Shown: positions 30,001 through 42,529, counted from the first letter of the stretch. The stretch: 64,000 bases of DNA from Sycobia sp. Sy_11 (GCA_018907035.1 JACCIC010000121.1:891001-955000), one strand, 5' to 3'. Notes: a model not told the origin generated them from the letters alone. Translations and numbers: made by a program.

Positions 30001-32210
30001 TCATAATGTTTCGGCAACGCACACCACAAAGAAAAAAAAAGAAGATGCGAAAGGCGTGACATGCTCACTCCGCACGCAAACGTAATGGCTAGAACGGACC
30101 AGCAAGGGGAATAAGAAGAAGAAATCATCAGCAATAGTATTAATGTTAGTCGTCATAATCGTAGAAGTAGGAATTGCAATAAATATAATAGTAATTAAGA
30201 TACATACATTAGGATTAGGATAAGTAATAAGCTTTTGTCATAATATTACTTTAACCATATAATTTAGCTTTAGTAGTCTTAGAGAGTAGGATAAGCAAAA
30301 AAAAATTGAATAAAAATAATTAATATTTAGAAACCACAGCGTTAAAATAGATTTAGATAAAGGCAGAATGTCGGAGCTGAACACCTACGACTTCTGTAAA
30401 CACCAGCGGGTGTAACAACTAACCTTTTTCTTTTAATATTGGCATTAATACCCACTCCTAGCAGATATTTCACTTTTCGGCCACTCCCCCCTCAATTGTG
30501 TCATCGTTCTCGCGTTTAGCATCACAATTCCCACGTACCGCAACCGTACAAATCGCCTTTGGAATTAATCACGATCACACGTTCCCCCTATTTCGGTTTT
30601 GGGAGGGATATTTATGTTCGTTTAGAACCGCGAGTATGGACACGTGATCACGGTAACTACACTCGCAAACCGCGAGCGTACGAGCGAAGAGAATAAAGGA
30701 GGAATGAGGTAGGACGAATTTTACCCATCAGTTGCCATTTATCCTCGCAAAATTCTTTTTCCATCTTGTTCTACAATACATATCAGTTTATTTACAATAA
30801 CACAAGTTTATAAAATAAAAAAAGTTGATGCCTATTTGACCAGACCATATAACTTTTATATATTTCGATGCGCTAATGATCGATTCGATGACTCCGTGAG
30901 CTCAAGGTCATCTGAAATTTAATGTGTTAAATACAAAGGAATTGAAAATTGGACTACGGATTTGAAAAGAGCGGTAAATTTTACGTTTAATACATATTCT
31001 TGGTTTTTTCTAACATGACTTTTGAAGTATACCTGGAGCCCAAACAAATGACAGATAGACAAAATTTGCTTTTGATTCATATGAATTTTTTTTGACACAT
31101 CCTATGGGCTTCTATCGTATATTATCATTATCTTTGTATCATGAATGCAAACCTTGAATAGATTTGACCCAATCGAGTTCGGGTCAAGGTCATTTCAAGA
31201 TTAATTCGTTCATTTTGTAAAAAAAAACAAATATATAACCCTAGTCATTGAACCTTGATTGATTTCATCCTCGAGCCCGCAACTCTGCGTAGCTGTAACC
31301 CTCGACATCTACATCCTAAGTTTCTCAAACCTTGAACACTTAACCTTAAAATGTCTTGAACCTAAGACTCGATTCTCGAACCTAAGACTCGATGTATCAA
31401 CTATGAGTTAGGTTGATAGCAGCTCGAAATGTTCATAATTCATTACGTTTTTCCCATAATTATTAGCTTTAGAGCAGAAATAGATGAACATAAAAAATTT
31501 GTTTCAATAGGATTTACAACTTTTGTTTGAACAATTTTTTTTCTATACTCAAAATTATTTCATTAAATCTGGTTTTTATCAATTTTTTAAAAATTTTACA
31601 AAGTTTGCGTGCCTGGCGTTACCGCATCCAGATAAATTGACGCAGCGGACGATCACTACGCTTTAGACGACATTGAAACGAATCATTTAAACTAATTTTC
31701 GGTCGAGGATAAATATATGACATAGAAATTTCGCTGACACCCGGACTAATACAACAACCTTACATATAATTCTTGTGTTCTAATCTTCAGATGTATCAGC
31801 TGTATGGGTATACATTGTTGATTCCCGTGCATCTTCACTTTCTTTGCATCCCATTTACCTTTTGTTGCTAACTTCTATACATGTTCTATCTTTATGTTTC
31901 CTCTTCCTTTTACGCACTGATATGCATTATGATTTATTTTCTAAATATTTTGTAATTTTGCAGGTAGCCTATTAGCGGCACTTCCCTGAAAATCCTTATT
32001 GGAATTCTTATATTTTCAATTACTTGCATCTTATATATTATGTAACACATTATATAATATATAATTAAAAATAGTTATATGCAATATGGGAAAGGATTAA
32101 ATTATATTCTAATATCCAAATACGTGGAAATCTTAATTGGATGTACAAGTAGGTTTCCAGCATTATATTCCAAAATGTGAGGTTTTATTAAAAAATTAAT
32201 AAATATTTAT
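30001..32210. other. AT-rich DNA, no gene recognised
   Basis: Probably includes the 3' non-coding end of gypsy copy B at its left. A 17-bp direct repeat (CGAACCTAAGACTCGAT-like) occurs twice around 31361-31393, within a zone of TTGAACCT-like repeats. No ORF with a known domain. Confidence 0.4.
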
Positions 32211-32212
32211 TA

Positions 32213-33499
32213 TCAGGTATGTGAATAAGTCTTTCCCGTTTTTTTTTCAAATTTTGAGCCTTTATTGTGAAAAAATGGTTACAAATAAATTATTGAAAGT
32301 ATTGGCCATCGCTAGCTAAAACTTTTTCCCATCTTTCTGGCAACATACGAATTCCGTTGCGAAAAAATTCGACCGGTTTGGCCTTTATCCAGCCATCCAC
32401 CCATTTTTTGGCTTCCTCGTAGGAATGGAAGTGCTGGTCAGCCAGGCCATGCGTCATCGATCTGAAGAGATGGTAATCAGACGGACCAACGTCTGGACTA
32501 TACGGCGGGTGGGGTAGGACTTCCCATTTGAGCGTTTCAAAGTATGTTTTCACCGGCGGTGCAACATGTGGGCGAGCATTGTCATGTTGCAAAATAACTT
32601 TGTCGTGCCTGTCGGAGTATTGTGGCCGTTTTTCTCGCAGTGCGCGGCTCAAACGCATCAATTGTCGTCGATAGACCTCGCCTATGATCCTTTCATTCGG
32701 TTTCAGAAGCTCATAGTAAACCACACCTAGCTGGTCCCACCATATACAGAGCATGAGCTTGGCGCCATGAATATTTCGCTTGGCCGTCGATGATGATGCA
32801 TGGCCGGGTAGTCCCCATGATTTTCTTCGCTTCGGATTATCGTAACGTATCCACTTTTCATCGCCAGTCACGATACGATGCAGAAAACCCTTTCTTTTAT
32901 ATCGCTGAAGCAACTGTTCGCAAGTGAAAAAACGCCGTTCGACGTCTCTCAGCTTCAGTTCGTACGGCACCCAATTTCCTTGCTTTTGGATCATTCCCAT
33001 GGCTTTCAAACGCTTGGAAATGGTTGTTCGGTCAACTCCCAATGCTTCAGCAAGTTCTTCTTGCGTTTGACAAGAATCTTCATCAAGCAAAGTCGCCAAT
33101 TCTCGATCTTCAAAGATTTGCGGCCGCCCGGAACGCTCCTTGTCTTCCACGTCGAAATCACCGCTTTTGAAGCGTCGAAACCATCCGCGAACACTTGAAT
33201 CATCAACACAACCTTCTCCATAAGCCTCCTGAAGCAATCGATGCGTCTCGGCAGCAGATTTCTTCAAATTGAACCAATAAAGTTAAACTTCCCGCAAATG
33301 ACGTCGACTCGGCTCAAATTTCGACATTTTCACGATATCAAAAATTTATGATGCGAAAAAATTTTAACTAATGTGTTAGTATGGAATTGTTGACATATGA
33401 ATAAGCTTTGATTATGACATATGTAACCATTGAATACTCGCACAGTATTGGTGGCGCCATCTCTTACAAAAAACGGGAAAGACTTATTCACACTCCTAA
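32213..33499 (-). mobile_element. mariner element, nearly intact
   Basis: The inverted ends are nearly perfect: GTGAATAAGTCTTTCCCG at the left and its reverse complement at the right. They lie inside TA duplications at 32211-32212 and 33500-33501. At 1287 bp it has the normal mariner size and carries one transposase gene on the minus strand. Confidence 0.93.
32290..33327 (-). pseudogene. mariner transposase with a single early stop
   Basis: The ATG at 33327 starts MSKFEPSRRHLREV. Codon 15 is TAA, and the frame is then open for over 325 residues to 32290. Domains in order are the helix-turn-helix pair (SSVRGWFRRFKSGDF; LAEALGVDRTTISKRLKAMG), WVPYELKLRD, VTGDEKWIRYDN (first Asp), VILQHDNARPHVA (second Asp) and PPYSPDVGPSDYHLF (third Asp). 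This is the mariner DD34D layout. The motif WWDQLGVVYYELL recalls the cecropia-like group, from memory. Cut-and-paste transposition at TA is the family activity; here only the early stop breaks it. Confidence 0.92.
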
Positions 33500-33599
33500 T
33501 AATTTAATTAAAACAGTGGACATAAGTACAATTTTTAATATTATTTTATTATGAAAACGTAATTACATATCCTTTTTGGCAATTTATAAAATCCGGAAC

Positions 33600-34205
33600 A
33601 AAAAAATTTCTTTCGAGTTGGGTCTTTCGAGCCCAAGAACGTATCTAGCCAATTTTGGTTCCCTCTAGTGAACTAAAGCGTATTCCCACAAGAGCGTTAT
33701 GCATTGATCAAAAAAGTCGTAGTCAGATTATGCCAAATCTGAACTGTAAGATGAGTGAGGCAGATTTCCCATCCACTATTCTCCAAATAATTTTTGATCC
33801 AAGCCGTAACATGTGACCGAGCGTGATCGTGATAAAAAATGATACACTCATGTTTTAGTTCATATTCTGGCTATTTTTCCTATAATGCATGAATAAGTTG
33901 GATTTGATACAATGCTCCTTTGATGGTTTGACCATTCGGGAGCAGTTTGTAGTATACGACACCCTTTTGATCCCACCAGATGCAAAGTATGATGATGTAA
34001 TTTTCATCACCCGGACAATGCGATGCAAAAAAAATTTATTTTTATACCAATGTAGCAACATTTCGGACACGAAAAATCGTCGTTTGATGTCTGTCGGTTT
34101 CAATTCGTACTGCACCGAGTTTCCAACCTTTTGAATAAATCCGAATGCTTTTAAGTGTAGAAAAACGGCTCAACACCTGACGCCCAATGATGCAGCAAAT
34201 TCTTT
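33600..34205 (-). pseudogene. degenerate mariner transposase relic
   Basis: Minus-strand pieces resemble the preceding mariner but are much older. They include KAFGFIQKVGNSVQYELKPT, DIKRRFFVSEMLLHWYKNK, FFLHRIV and YYDHARSH-like sequence (second Asp region) with KNYLENSGWEI. Catalytic residues are partly lost. At 34206 the sequence changes abruptly into the foldback arm. Confidence 0.7.
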
Positions 34206-34413
34206 TAGTTTGAAAAAAGAAATGATGATAAAATAGGAAGTTATCTTTCAACAACCCTGAACTGTACATATATATGGTCGTTTCCGTATAAAAGGGAGAT
34301 ATTTCAGCATCTGTTTCAAGCATGAGCTACTTGCAGACGATTAATATACTTTAATTTCAGTTGGCATCACTAACTAAATATTCATGGTCTTTAATTTAAA
34401 ATATAAAAATATA

Positions 34414-34461
<48 letters not shown>

Positions 34462-34973
34462 CATACGGCTTCTACGGGAGAATATATTGTAGATTCGTGC
34501 TCGGGCGATAAAATACGGCGTTCAGGTATCTCCGTGCGACTTCTACAGGGACTTTCTTGTTTATACTGTAAAGACGATGTTTAGGTGTCTCTGGACAATT
34601 ACTATGGAAAGTTTCGTTGTCAGACGGTAGTAGTCAGTAATAGGTCAGCGTATCTAGGTACGATTTCTATGGGAAGTATCATGTTTAGTCGATGGAAAGG
34701 ATGTCCAGCTATGGCTGGATGACTTCTGCGGAGTGCTTCCTTTTCTACCATCCGTACACCAAACTACTCCTAGAAGACATCCTCAAACACCTGGATATTC
34801 TATCCTACCAACTAAACACAATACTCCATGTAGAAGTCGTTCCGAGACATCTAAACATCCTCTTTACGGTGTAAATACGAAACTTCCTGTAGAAGTCGCA
34901 CAGAGACATCTGAACGTCCTAATCTAGCACTCCAAGACGAATCTACGATATTTCCGCGTAGAAGCCATATTTA

Positions 34974-35021
<48 letters not shown>

Positions 35022-36184
35022 TTTATTCGCATATATATTATACATATATATATATATTATATTATTCGCCAAGCTTGAAAAAATACGTCTAACGTTAGTG
35101 GCTACCATTTAAAAAGTAAACAATGAATAATACTGAAAATTTTATCGTACCTCAGAAGCATGCATACCTACCTAATAAAAAAAATTTATACAGACGGACT
35201 CTTTAAACCCGCGAAATTTAAACATTCTCGTTAGTTTTTGAACACACTTCATATACATATATATACATATATCGTATATTTTCGTATTTTAAATTAAATA
35301 TAGTGAATAGTGAGTTAGTGATGCCAACTGAAACTAAGGCAAAATAACGGTCTGCAAATAGCACATTCTTGAAGCACAGCTGAGATATCGCCTTTCTATA
35401 ATTTTATACGGAAACAAAGATGTGTATACTACTGCGTACAAATATGAGTCATGACTTTATTTATAACTTTCGAAATCTTTATTTATTTTTCTAAATCTAA
35501 TTCATTCCCTTCAAAAATCATCCCCCCAGATGCCAGCAATTATGCCAACGCCTTTTCCAATTTTCAAAACATTTTTTATACTCATATTGCGGAATGGCCA
35601 TCAGTTTCTTCTTCGCTTCGGCTTTTATTTCTTTAATCGAATCAAAACTGTGTTCCCTACGTGGTCTTTTGAGTTTGCTAAACAGCAAGAAGTACACGGT
35701 AGTAAATCAGTCGAGTACGGTTGTTGCGAAACGATATTGGTTAAATTTTTGACGAAATATTCACGTAAAATCAATGCAGTGTGAGCTGGTGCATTATTGT
35801 GATGCCAAAACCAAGAGTTGTGGTTCCATAAATCTGGCCTTTTGACACGAAGAGCTTTATGCTAACGATGCATAACACGCAATATTCTTTGTTAACCGTT
35901 TGGCCGGTTGGATTGAATTCATAATGCACGACACCACGGTAATTGAAGAAAACAGTGAGCATAACCTTGATTTTTGAGCGACTTTGGCATGATTTTTTCG
36001 GTCTTCGCTCTCCTTTGGCACAATATTCGCTCGATTGATCAGTTGATTCTGGATCGTAAGCGTAGATCTAAGTCTCATTTTCTAATTGATAAACCCAGGA
36101 AGTTTCAATTGAAAAGTCTTACTCATATTTGTATACAGTAGTATATATAGCTTCCTATTTTGTCATCATTTCTTTTTTCAAACT
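34206..36184. mobile_element. foldback-type element with ~60-bp subrepeat arms (small copy)
   Basis: Left end AGTTTGAAAAAAGAAATGAT is mirrored at the right end (about 36150-36184). TTTCAGTTGGCATCACTAAC near 34360 is mirrored near 35310. Inward of TA tracts (34417-34459 and 34985-35060) both arms consist of ~60-bp units beginning GTAGAAGTCG on the plus strand. In the left half the units are inverted, and the two halves meet near 34712 (CCAGCTATGGCTGG). There is no coding capacity. A mariner at 35439-36131 interrupts the right arm; without it the element is about 1.28 kb. Confidence 0.75.
35439..36131 (-). mobile_element. internally deleted mariner inserted in foldback arm
   Basis: Ends CAAATATGAGT and its reverse complement ACTCATATTTG lie inside TA at 35437-35438 and 36132-36133. 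The 693-bp body keeps parts of a mariner transposase on the minus strand: RSTLTIQNQLINRANIV, VVSCIMNSIQPAKRLTKNIA (compare the usual GVVH.EF...GQTVNKEY), SKLKRPRREHSFDSIKEI and YKKCFENWKRRWHNC. The N-terminal half is missing. It belongs to a different mariner lineage from 32213-33499. Confidence 0.8.
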
Positions 36185-36259
36185 GAATGAGCAAAACCTA
36201 TGTCACTCACTTTAGTGTCATTTGGCATATAACCATCTGATGAAAGAAGACAAAGAAAG

Positions 36260-36712
36260 GGAGAGAGAGAACGAGTGAATGAGATTTTCCCACAAAAGAA
36301 AAATAAAATATGCAAAAGATACTCAACGTATAGGTCGTGTCAGATTAACCTGAAAAACAAAAAGGATAATGCCGATTAAAATGTCATCTTTTTAGAATAC
36401 TAGTTTCAAATTTAGATATGATCACTCAAATGAGCTGGTCTCGTATTAATAGTTTAAACTCACAACTTTGAGTTGACATTCGGCATAGTTCAAGACGCCA
36501 CCTACTTGGTGCCAGTAAAACTGACTATAAAAAACGTTAACTGTAATCTTAATTTATTGGTGAAAGTAAAATGATTTTCAATAAAAAGAACATAGTCCAT
36601 ATGTCCTTCCGAAGCTAATATAGAATATATGTTTTGAATTTCAGAACAATCGGTGCAGTATTTTTTTTGTTTAATATGTACAAAGAAAAACACGCTTTGT
36701 CTTTAGAAATTA

Positions 36713-36758
<46 letters not shown>

Positions 36759-37190
36759 TTCTAATTTATAAAGGCAAGGCGTGTTTTTGTTTCTACACGA
36801 TAACCGAAAAAACTACTGAACCGATTGTTCTGAAATTTGACATATAGATTTGATATTATCTTGGGAAAGACATAGGCTATGTTTTTTATTAAGAACCATT
36901 TTACTTTCGTCAATCAATTAAGTTAATGGTTTTAACAATCAGTTCCATCAGCCGCCACTAGGTGGCGTCTTGAATCATGAACAGCAACTCAAAGTAGTCC
37001 GCTTAAAGTATTAATACCAAACCAGTTCAGACGAATGATCATATGCAACTTTGTGATTCGTATCCTAAAGAAGGTGTGACGTTAGTCGGTATTACCCTTT
37101 TTGTTCTTGAGGTTAATCTGACATTATTCTCACACCTTATGGATATCTTGCGATTTTTGTAAATTTTATGTTCTCTTACGTGGGAAAATG

Positions 37191-37200
<10 letters not shown>
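36260..37200. repeat. long inverted repeat around a TA tract, Helentron-like sequence
   Basis: Arms 36260-36713 and 36757-37200 are imperfect reverse complements flanking a (TA)n core at 36714-36756. The outer ends run into GA/CT-rich microsatellites (about 36255 and 37191-37238). Each arm contains ACTACTGAACCGATTGTTCT and AAACACGCCTTGCC-like text. I recall similar text from non-coding ends of insect Helitron/Helentron elements, so the family call is tentative. No ORF. Confidence 0.6.

Positions 37201-37238
<38 letters not shown>
37191..37238. repeat. (CT)n microsatellite
   Basis: TCTCTC run bordering the right arm of the inverted repeat 36260-37200. ORFs over it (Ser-Leu or Arg-Glu repeats) are artefacts. 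Confidence 0.95.
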
Positions 37239-37248
<10 letters not shown>

Positions 37249-37744
37249 GTATTTCACACACATTTCACATCGCTCCTAACATAAATAAAATTTTTGTCAT
37301 TCAACATCTGTTTTTGGGAGATCAGTTGTTGCAGGTCGATAGATCATCAGCTGCTCAGTGCTTATTATACATTAAATATTTTGGCTTCATATTTAAAGCA
37401 CCCATGATCGAATTCTGCCTGATTCCTAAGATAAACGGCAAGACGCTTACTTGCTCGCCATATTGAAAGCATCGCACAAGGAACTAAAGCAACTACAAAG
37501 ACGACTTCGACGCCGACTATTAAGTTCAACGATAGCTTCAAAGTGTTTCTGTGTATTAAGCTGTGCTTTTTGTTGTGATTTTTAATTTGTGATCATTTCG
37601 AGTGCCTCTAAAAATTATGTTATTTTAATTAATATTTGTTTTGGCAATAACGACTACGTAAAATTTTCGAGTTGATCATACCGCCATCTGTACTTAACAT
37701 AATAAATTATGATCCCACAGCAGAGAGTTAGAGACAATCGGCAA

Positions 37745-38670
37745 TGACTCAGACAGTTCAAACGAAGGTAGTAGTGGTAAAAATCAACAAACTACCGACT
37801 ACGGCTTATTCGATGCCCCCCCCCCCACTTTCAATAACCGAGGTAAACATGATTTTTTTTCTCGTGTTAGCAAGTTATCGAAGCGTGTACGTTTCAGTAA
37901 TAATAAAACTATTTCGATAAATAACAATGATCACATTATTATAGGTCCAACAGAAAGTCCAGCAAAATTTTTAATTTCTTCTAATGCTACTAAAGAAGTA
38001 GTAATGAAAACAATTGACGCTGTTAAATTTAAATTGCAAGTTAAACGCATTAGTTTGGGTCCCGAAAACTCTGTTGTTATCGAAGGGGTTCATTGTAACG
38101 CGGCGGCACTTGCAAATTGCTCCGAACTTTCTACTGTTGGTCTTGAAATAAAAGCAAATGTTCAATAAAACTCTCGCTTATGAGTACATAGCATATCTGT
38201 CGAACTGGATAAAGATGATATATCTCATTGCATAAGCAAACAAAATTTAAATCGAGCTTCGCTTGACGGAGTAAAAATTGTTTATATTTGTCCAGATCAT
38301 AATAAAAAGCATCGCTCTTGTATTACAGGAACTACGCTTTCGCATACACTATCGCTATTAAACAAAGGAAAATTAAATATAACATGGATGGCTCGTGGTA
38401 TTGAGGACCATGTGTCTGTGTTACAATGCTTTAAGTGCAACGGTATTGGTCACATAGCTATTAATTATAATAAACAAAATCTCTTGTGTATACTGCACCA
38501 ATGAACACACTGCTCAATGTTGTAAAAACAAAAAAAATTTTAAATGTATTAATTATTTCAAGATCAATCCAACTAACACATGCTCTCACGCGGCCAATGA
38601 TAGATTCAAATGTCCGATTCTTCGTAAAAAAATTGAGCATAAAATTGCTTGGATAAATTATGACTTATAA
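37745..38670 (+). pseudogene. non-LTR ORF1 (RNA-binding, zinc knuckles)
   Basis: One frame gives SPAKFLISSNATKEVVMKTI ... VKRISLGPENSVVIEG ... LSTVGLEIKANV, the RRM-like core of Jockey-type ORF1. A TAA at 38165 breaks the frame. Later pieces include GTTLSHTLSLLNKGKLNITW and knuckles (CFKCNGIGHIAINY; CTNEHTAQCC). In relatives this protein packages the element RNA. Confidence 0.75.
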
Positions 38671-39354
38671 TAATGTAAATGATGTTAATCTACGTATTGT
38701 TCATATTAATGCGCAATCCTTCGAAGCACATTTTTCGGATATTACTTCTCTGAATTTCTTATTTGTATTTTATATGTTGGCAATTTAAAAGTCCTTTTTT
38801 GTACAGTTTATAGTCGCCCTAAATGTGGCTTTTGGAGTGACATTGAAAAGGCACATCTAAATTGCAATGCAGCTTACGACTTTTGCATAATCGTAGGCGA
38901 TTTTAATATTAATTGGACAATCACCTCTATTCCGCGCACTATCCTAAAAATTTTTTTCACTGTGTGTAAATTGAATCCGATTGCCTTCGAACCTACTCAT
39001 CACGTTGGAATTTCGTCCACAATAGATTACATTTATGTTAGCGATCCTTCAAAGGTTATTTATTCCAACCAGACTTATGCTCCAAACATCTCTGAACATG
39101 ATGCACTTCTGTGTGACATATTTCTTCCAGTTCCACAAATGTCTACAACAAAATCTACCTATCGTCAATTTCGTCATTTTGAAATTAATGCCTTTTTAAA
39201 GGATCTTAGTCATATCGAGTGGAGTAGTATTGATCACTTTAATGATGTAAATGAGAAAGTTTCGCTTTTCTATAATTTCCTAAATTCGATATATGATATT
39301 CATGCTCTCTATGCCACCATCACTCAAAAACCCGCAAATCCACTCCATGGTTAA
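38660..39354 (+). pseudogene. non-LTR endonuclease domain, internally deleted
   Basis: Begins near 38690 with LRIVHINAQSF, typical of the APE nuclease start. After a gap it continues as VLFCTVYSRPKCGFW, FCIIVGDFNINW (catalytic GDFN) and STIDYIYVSDP ... ISEHDALLCDI (catalytic SDH-like region, here SEHD). The middle of the nuclease (around the ETWL block) is missing. It then connects to the RT ORF with one frame break near 39360. Confidence 0.8.
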
Positions 39355-39359
39355 CCCAT

Positions 39360-40823
39360 GATATTAAAAAACTTATTAAATCCAGAAATAGAGCGTGGAC
39401 TTGGTACAGGAAATTTAACCGCCCCACTAACCTTTCTACGTACAAGAGGCTACGTAATAAAGTAAAAACGGCTACTCGTAATGCACTATCACATTATTAC
39501 GCAAATAAGTTGCTAACAGCTAGAAGTAATACAGAGCTATGGAAATTAATTACTAAAATGGGCGTTACATCTAAGGTGAAGCAAACATTTTCATTTCCTA
39601 CTAGTCTTCACGATCTCAACAAATTTTTCATTGCTGATAATCAGGATAGTGCACTCACCGATCAAAGACCCACTGTGAGAATATCCTCAGATATTCGATT
39701 CTTTTTTCGCATAATTGAACCCATAGAAGTTGTCGAAGCTATTCTTACTATGCATTATAATGCTCATGGGATTGATAACATACCAATAAATTATCTTAAA
39801 CAAAGCTTGCAATTAATTTTGCCCACGCTTATAAATATCTATAATTCTTCCTTACAATCAGTAATATTCCCAACTATTTGGAAAATTGCCAAGGTTATTC
39901 CAATACCAAAATGTCAACCGCCACGTGAAATGAGTCATTATAGACCGATTAGCATACTCTGTGCTACATCAAAAATTCTAAAACGTGTTACATATAAGCA
40001 AATTTCCGGGTTTATCACCGAAAATAAGATACTAGACAACTACCAGTCGGGTTTTAGAAAACTAAATAGCACATATACAGCTCTTTTAAAACTTTGCGAT
40101 GATATTCGCCAAGTCGCCGATAACAAAGAAGTTGTAGTCTTGGTTGCGATTGACTTTTCTCGAGCTTTCGACTTGGTTAATATATCTTTATTATGCAGAA
40201 AACTGGAACACTTTGTTTTTTCTGATGCTTCGCTTAATTGGATTGCCTCATTTTTATCTAATAGGAAACAATACGTAAGCCCAACTACAGGTGAAAATTT
40301 CGCTATTATGACTCGCACGTCTGGGGTTCCACAAAGTAGCTTACTTGCTCTATTGCTGTTCTCTGTATTTATTAATGATGCTCCATTAGCTCTCCAATAT
40401 AGTAAACATCACCTCTATACTGACGATTTTAACATTTACATTAGCGGGCAGTTTAGTAATTTAGAAATAATAATTACGAAGATGAGCATTGACCTTCATA
40501 ATCTATTTGTTCGGGCGACTTCTAATGGCCTTTCTATCAATGCCAGTAAAACACAATCCATTTGGTTAGGTACTAGAAACTTTGTGAATCGACTGCCTAT
40601 CTCTGATTTAACGTCACTTCATTTAAACCATAATAGAGTTGCGTACACTAATACTATTCAAATACTCGGCATTACCTTCGATAGCTCCTTAACTTGGGCC
40701 CCGCAATGCATGCTCACCGCAAGGTTATGTTTTGCAGCGTTAGCAAGATTACGCAAAAGCAGTAACTGCTTTGCACGTCAGTTAAAAGTAAGACTTATTA
40801 AGCAGCTAGTCTTCTATACTTAG
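39360..40823 (+). CDS. non-LTR reverse transcriptase (YTDD)
   Basis: The longest open frame (39510-40823, 437 residues) has AHGIDNIPINYLKQSL, MSHYRPISILCATSKILKR, NYQSGFRKLNSTYTALLK, VAIDFSRAFDLVN, TSGVPQSSLLALLLFSVFIN and the catalytic box YTDDFNIYI. Then LSINASKTQSIWLG and IQILGITFDSSLTW follow. The catalytic box has Thr where Ala is usual in this superfamily. The frame ends at 40823, with remnants of the C-terminus beyond. Confidence 0.85.
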   Translation, partial: DIKKLIKSRNRAWTWYRKFNRPTNLSTYKRLRNKVKTATRNALSHYYANKLLTARSNTELWKLITKMGVTSKVKQTFSFPTSLHDLNKFFIADNQDSALTDQRPTVRISSDIRFFFRIIEPIEVVEAILTMHYNAHGIDNIPINYLKQSLQLILPTLINIYNSSLQSVIFPTIWKIAKVIPIPKCQPPREMSHYRPISILCATSKILKRVTYKQISGFITENKILDNYQSGFRKLNSTYTALLKLCDDIRQVADNKEVVVLVAIDFSRAFDLVNISLLCRKLEHFVFSDASLNWIASFLSNRKQYVSPTTGENFAIMTRTSGVPQSSLLALLLFSVFINDAPLALQYSKHHLYTDDFNIYISGQFSNLEIIITKMSIDLHNLFVRATSNGLSINASKTQSIWLGTRNFVNRLPISDLTSLHLNHNRVAYTNTIQILGITFDSSLTWAPQCMLTARLCFAALARLRKSSNCFARQLKVRLIKQLVFYT

Positions 40824-41829
40824 ATTATTGTTGTTCTCTCTTTCTTGACCTTTCCGCCGAATTGATGCTGAATTACATCGCTGTAAGAACGCTGCAATTC
40901 GGTTCGCTTTAGACCTTAAAAAATTCGATCATATTTCCTCCGCCTACAGGACTCTAGGAATCTTACCATATAATCTACGTAGCGATTACCTTACCGTTAC
41001 ACTACTGATATCTGTACTGAGATAAAGATGACCCACTTTAGATTTATAAGAAGCTAAAATTTAAAAAAAGTATCCGTTTAGCCTCGCTCAGTAATGTTGA
41101 CATTAACCTGTTTATTAATAGGGCACGATTATCACGCAATATGTACTCGTTCACCATTACTGCTTCACGTTTGTAAAATGGGATTCCAGCACATATAAGA
41201 TCTTCCTATGAAATCTCTGCTTTTAAACCTACGCTGATTCGATTCTATAAAGAACGTTATATTAGTATTTGATTCATGTTACACGTAAGCACCTTTTAAG
41301 TAATTTTAATATTATTTTTTTCTGTAATTATATTTTACTTTTATACATTTATATTATTATATTTTTATGTTTATATTGTTAAAAAATGTTGTTACATATG
41401 CGATATTGAAATTATAGCTAATTTTTGTTCTGATATATAGCTTGATTATAATTGTAAATTTCTATGCTGGCCTATGAAGGACCACGAGTCCTTAGGCTTT
41501 AATAAATGAAATTCTAAATTCTAATTCTAAATTCTCTCTCTGTCTCTCTCTTATAAAATTGTTCTGTATGCCAAATCATACGGAATATAGTTTGTGACGA
41601 CAAATTATATTTTTGTTTTTATACATTATATTAACTTCAGAATTGTAACAAGAGATTGTTTTTTTAGTTTGAACAAATGAAATTATTGTAAAATAGGGTT
41701 ATTTTACCTACAACCTCGAAACTATGTATATATATATATAGTCACTTCTACATAAAAAATTTTGTTTGAATTTCACTTCGCATCACTCCGAAAATATTCA
41801 CGGTATTTAATCGAAAAAATAGAAATATA

Positions 41830-41885
<56 letters not shown>

Positions 41886-42529
41886 TATATTGTACATATT
41901 ATATACACGCATTTTAAAAACTGTTTCTACTGCGGAATATTGTATTAGCGTGTACATGCGGTTGATTACGATATCCCGTTGCCTCAAGACGATTTCAATA
42001 GGCAGTTGTGTGTTCGAATGATAGAATGCGATGTCCGGGTGTGTCTGGTCGATTTCTACAGGGAATATTGTATTTAGTTGATAGAAAACGACGTCCAGGT
42101 ATGAGGAAATCAACTTCTATGAGAAGACTCATGTTGGAACGATAAAATACGATATCCAGATCATTCCGAACGACTTCTACGAGTAGTATTGCGTTTAGTC
42201 ATTAGGAAGCGTTGCTAGCTTTTTCGGTACGACTTCTACTAGGGCTATAGTGTTTAGTTGATAAGCAACGATGTTTAGGTATGACGGGACAACTTCTACG
42301 AGTTCGAACGGTAGAAGATGATGTCCGGATGTTTTGGAACTACTTGTAATTGGAATGAATGTTGGAATTGGAAAAAAAGGGAATTGGATGTTCAGACGGT
42401 AGAAGACAATGTCCAAGTATGACGGGACAATTTCTGCGGGAAATATCGTATTTAGTTGGTAGAAACGATGTTCAGGTATGTCGGGACAACTTCTACGAGT
42501 CCGAACGGTAGAAGATATGAAGAGATATG

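Larger units (their letters stand above)
37550..41535 (+). mobile_element. Jockey-superfamily non-LTR retrotransposon, damaged
   Basis: ORF1 (about 37745-38670), endonuclease (38660-39350) and RT (39360-40823) occur in order on the plus strand. A 3' non-coding tail follows, ending in repeats of AAATTCTA at 41509-41535 after an AATAAA. The endonuclease has an internal deletion, and several stops are present. The 5' limit is approximate. Confidence 0.85.
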
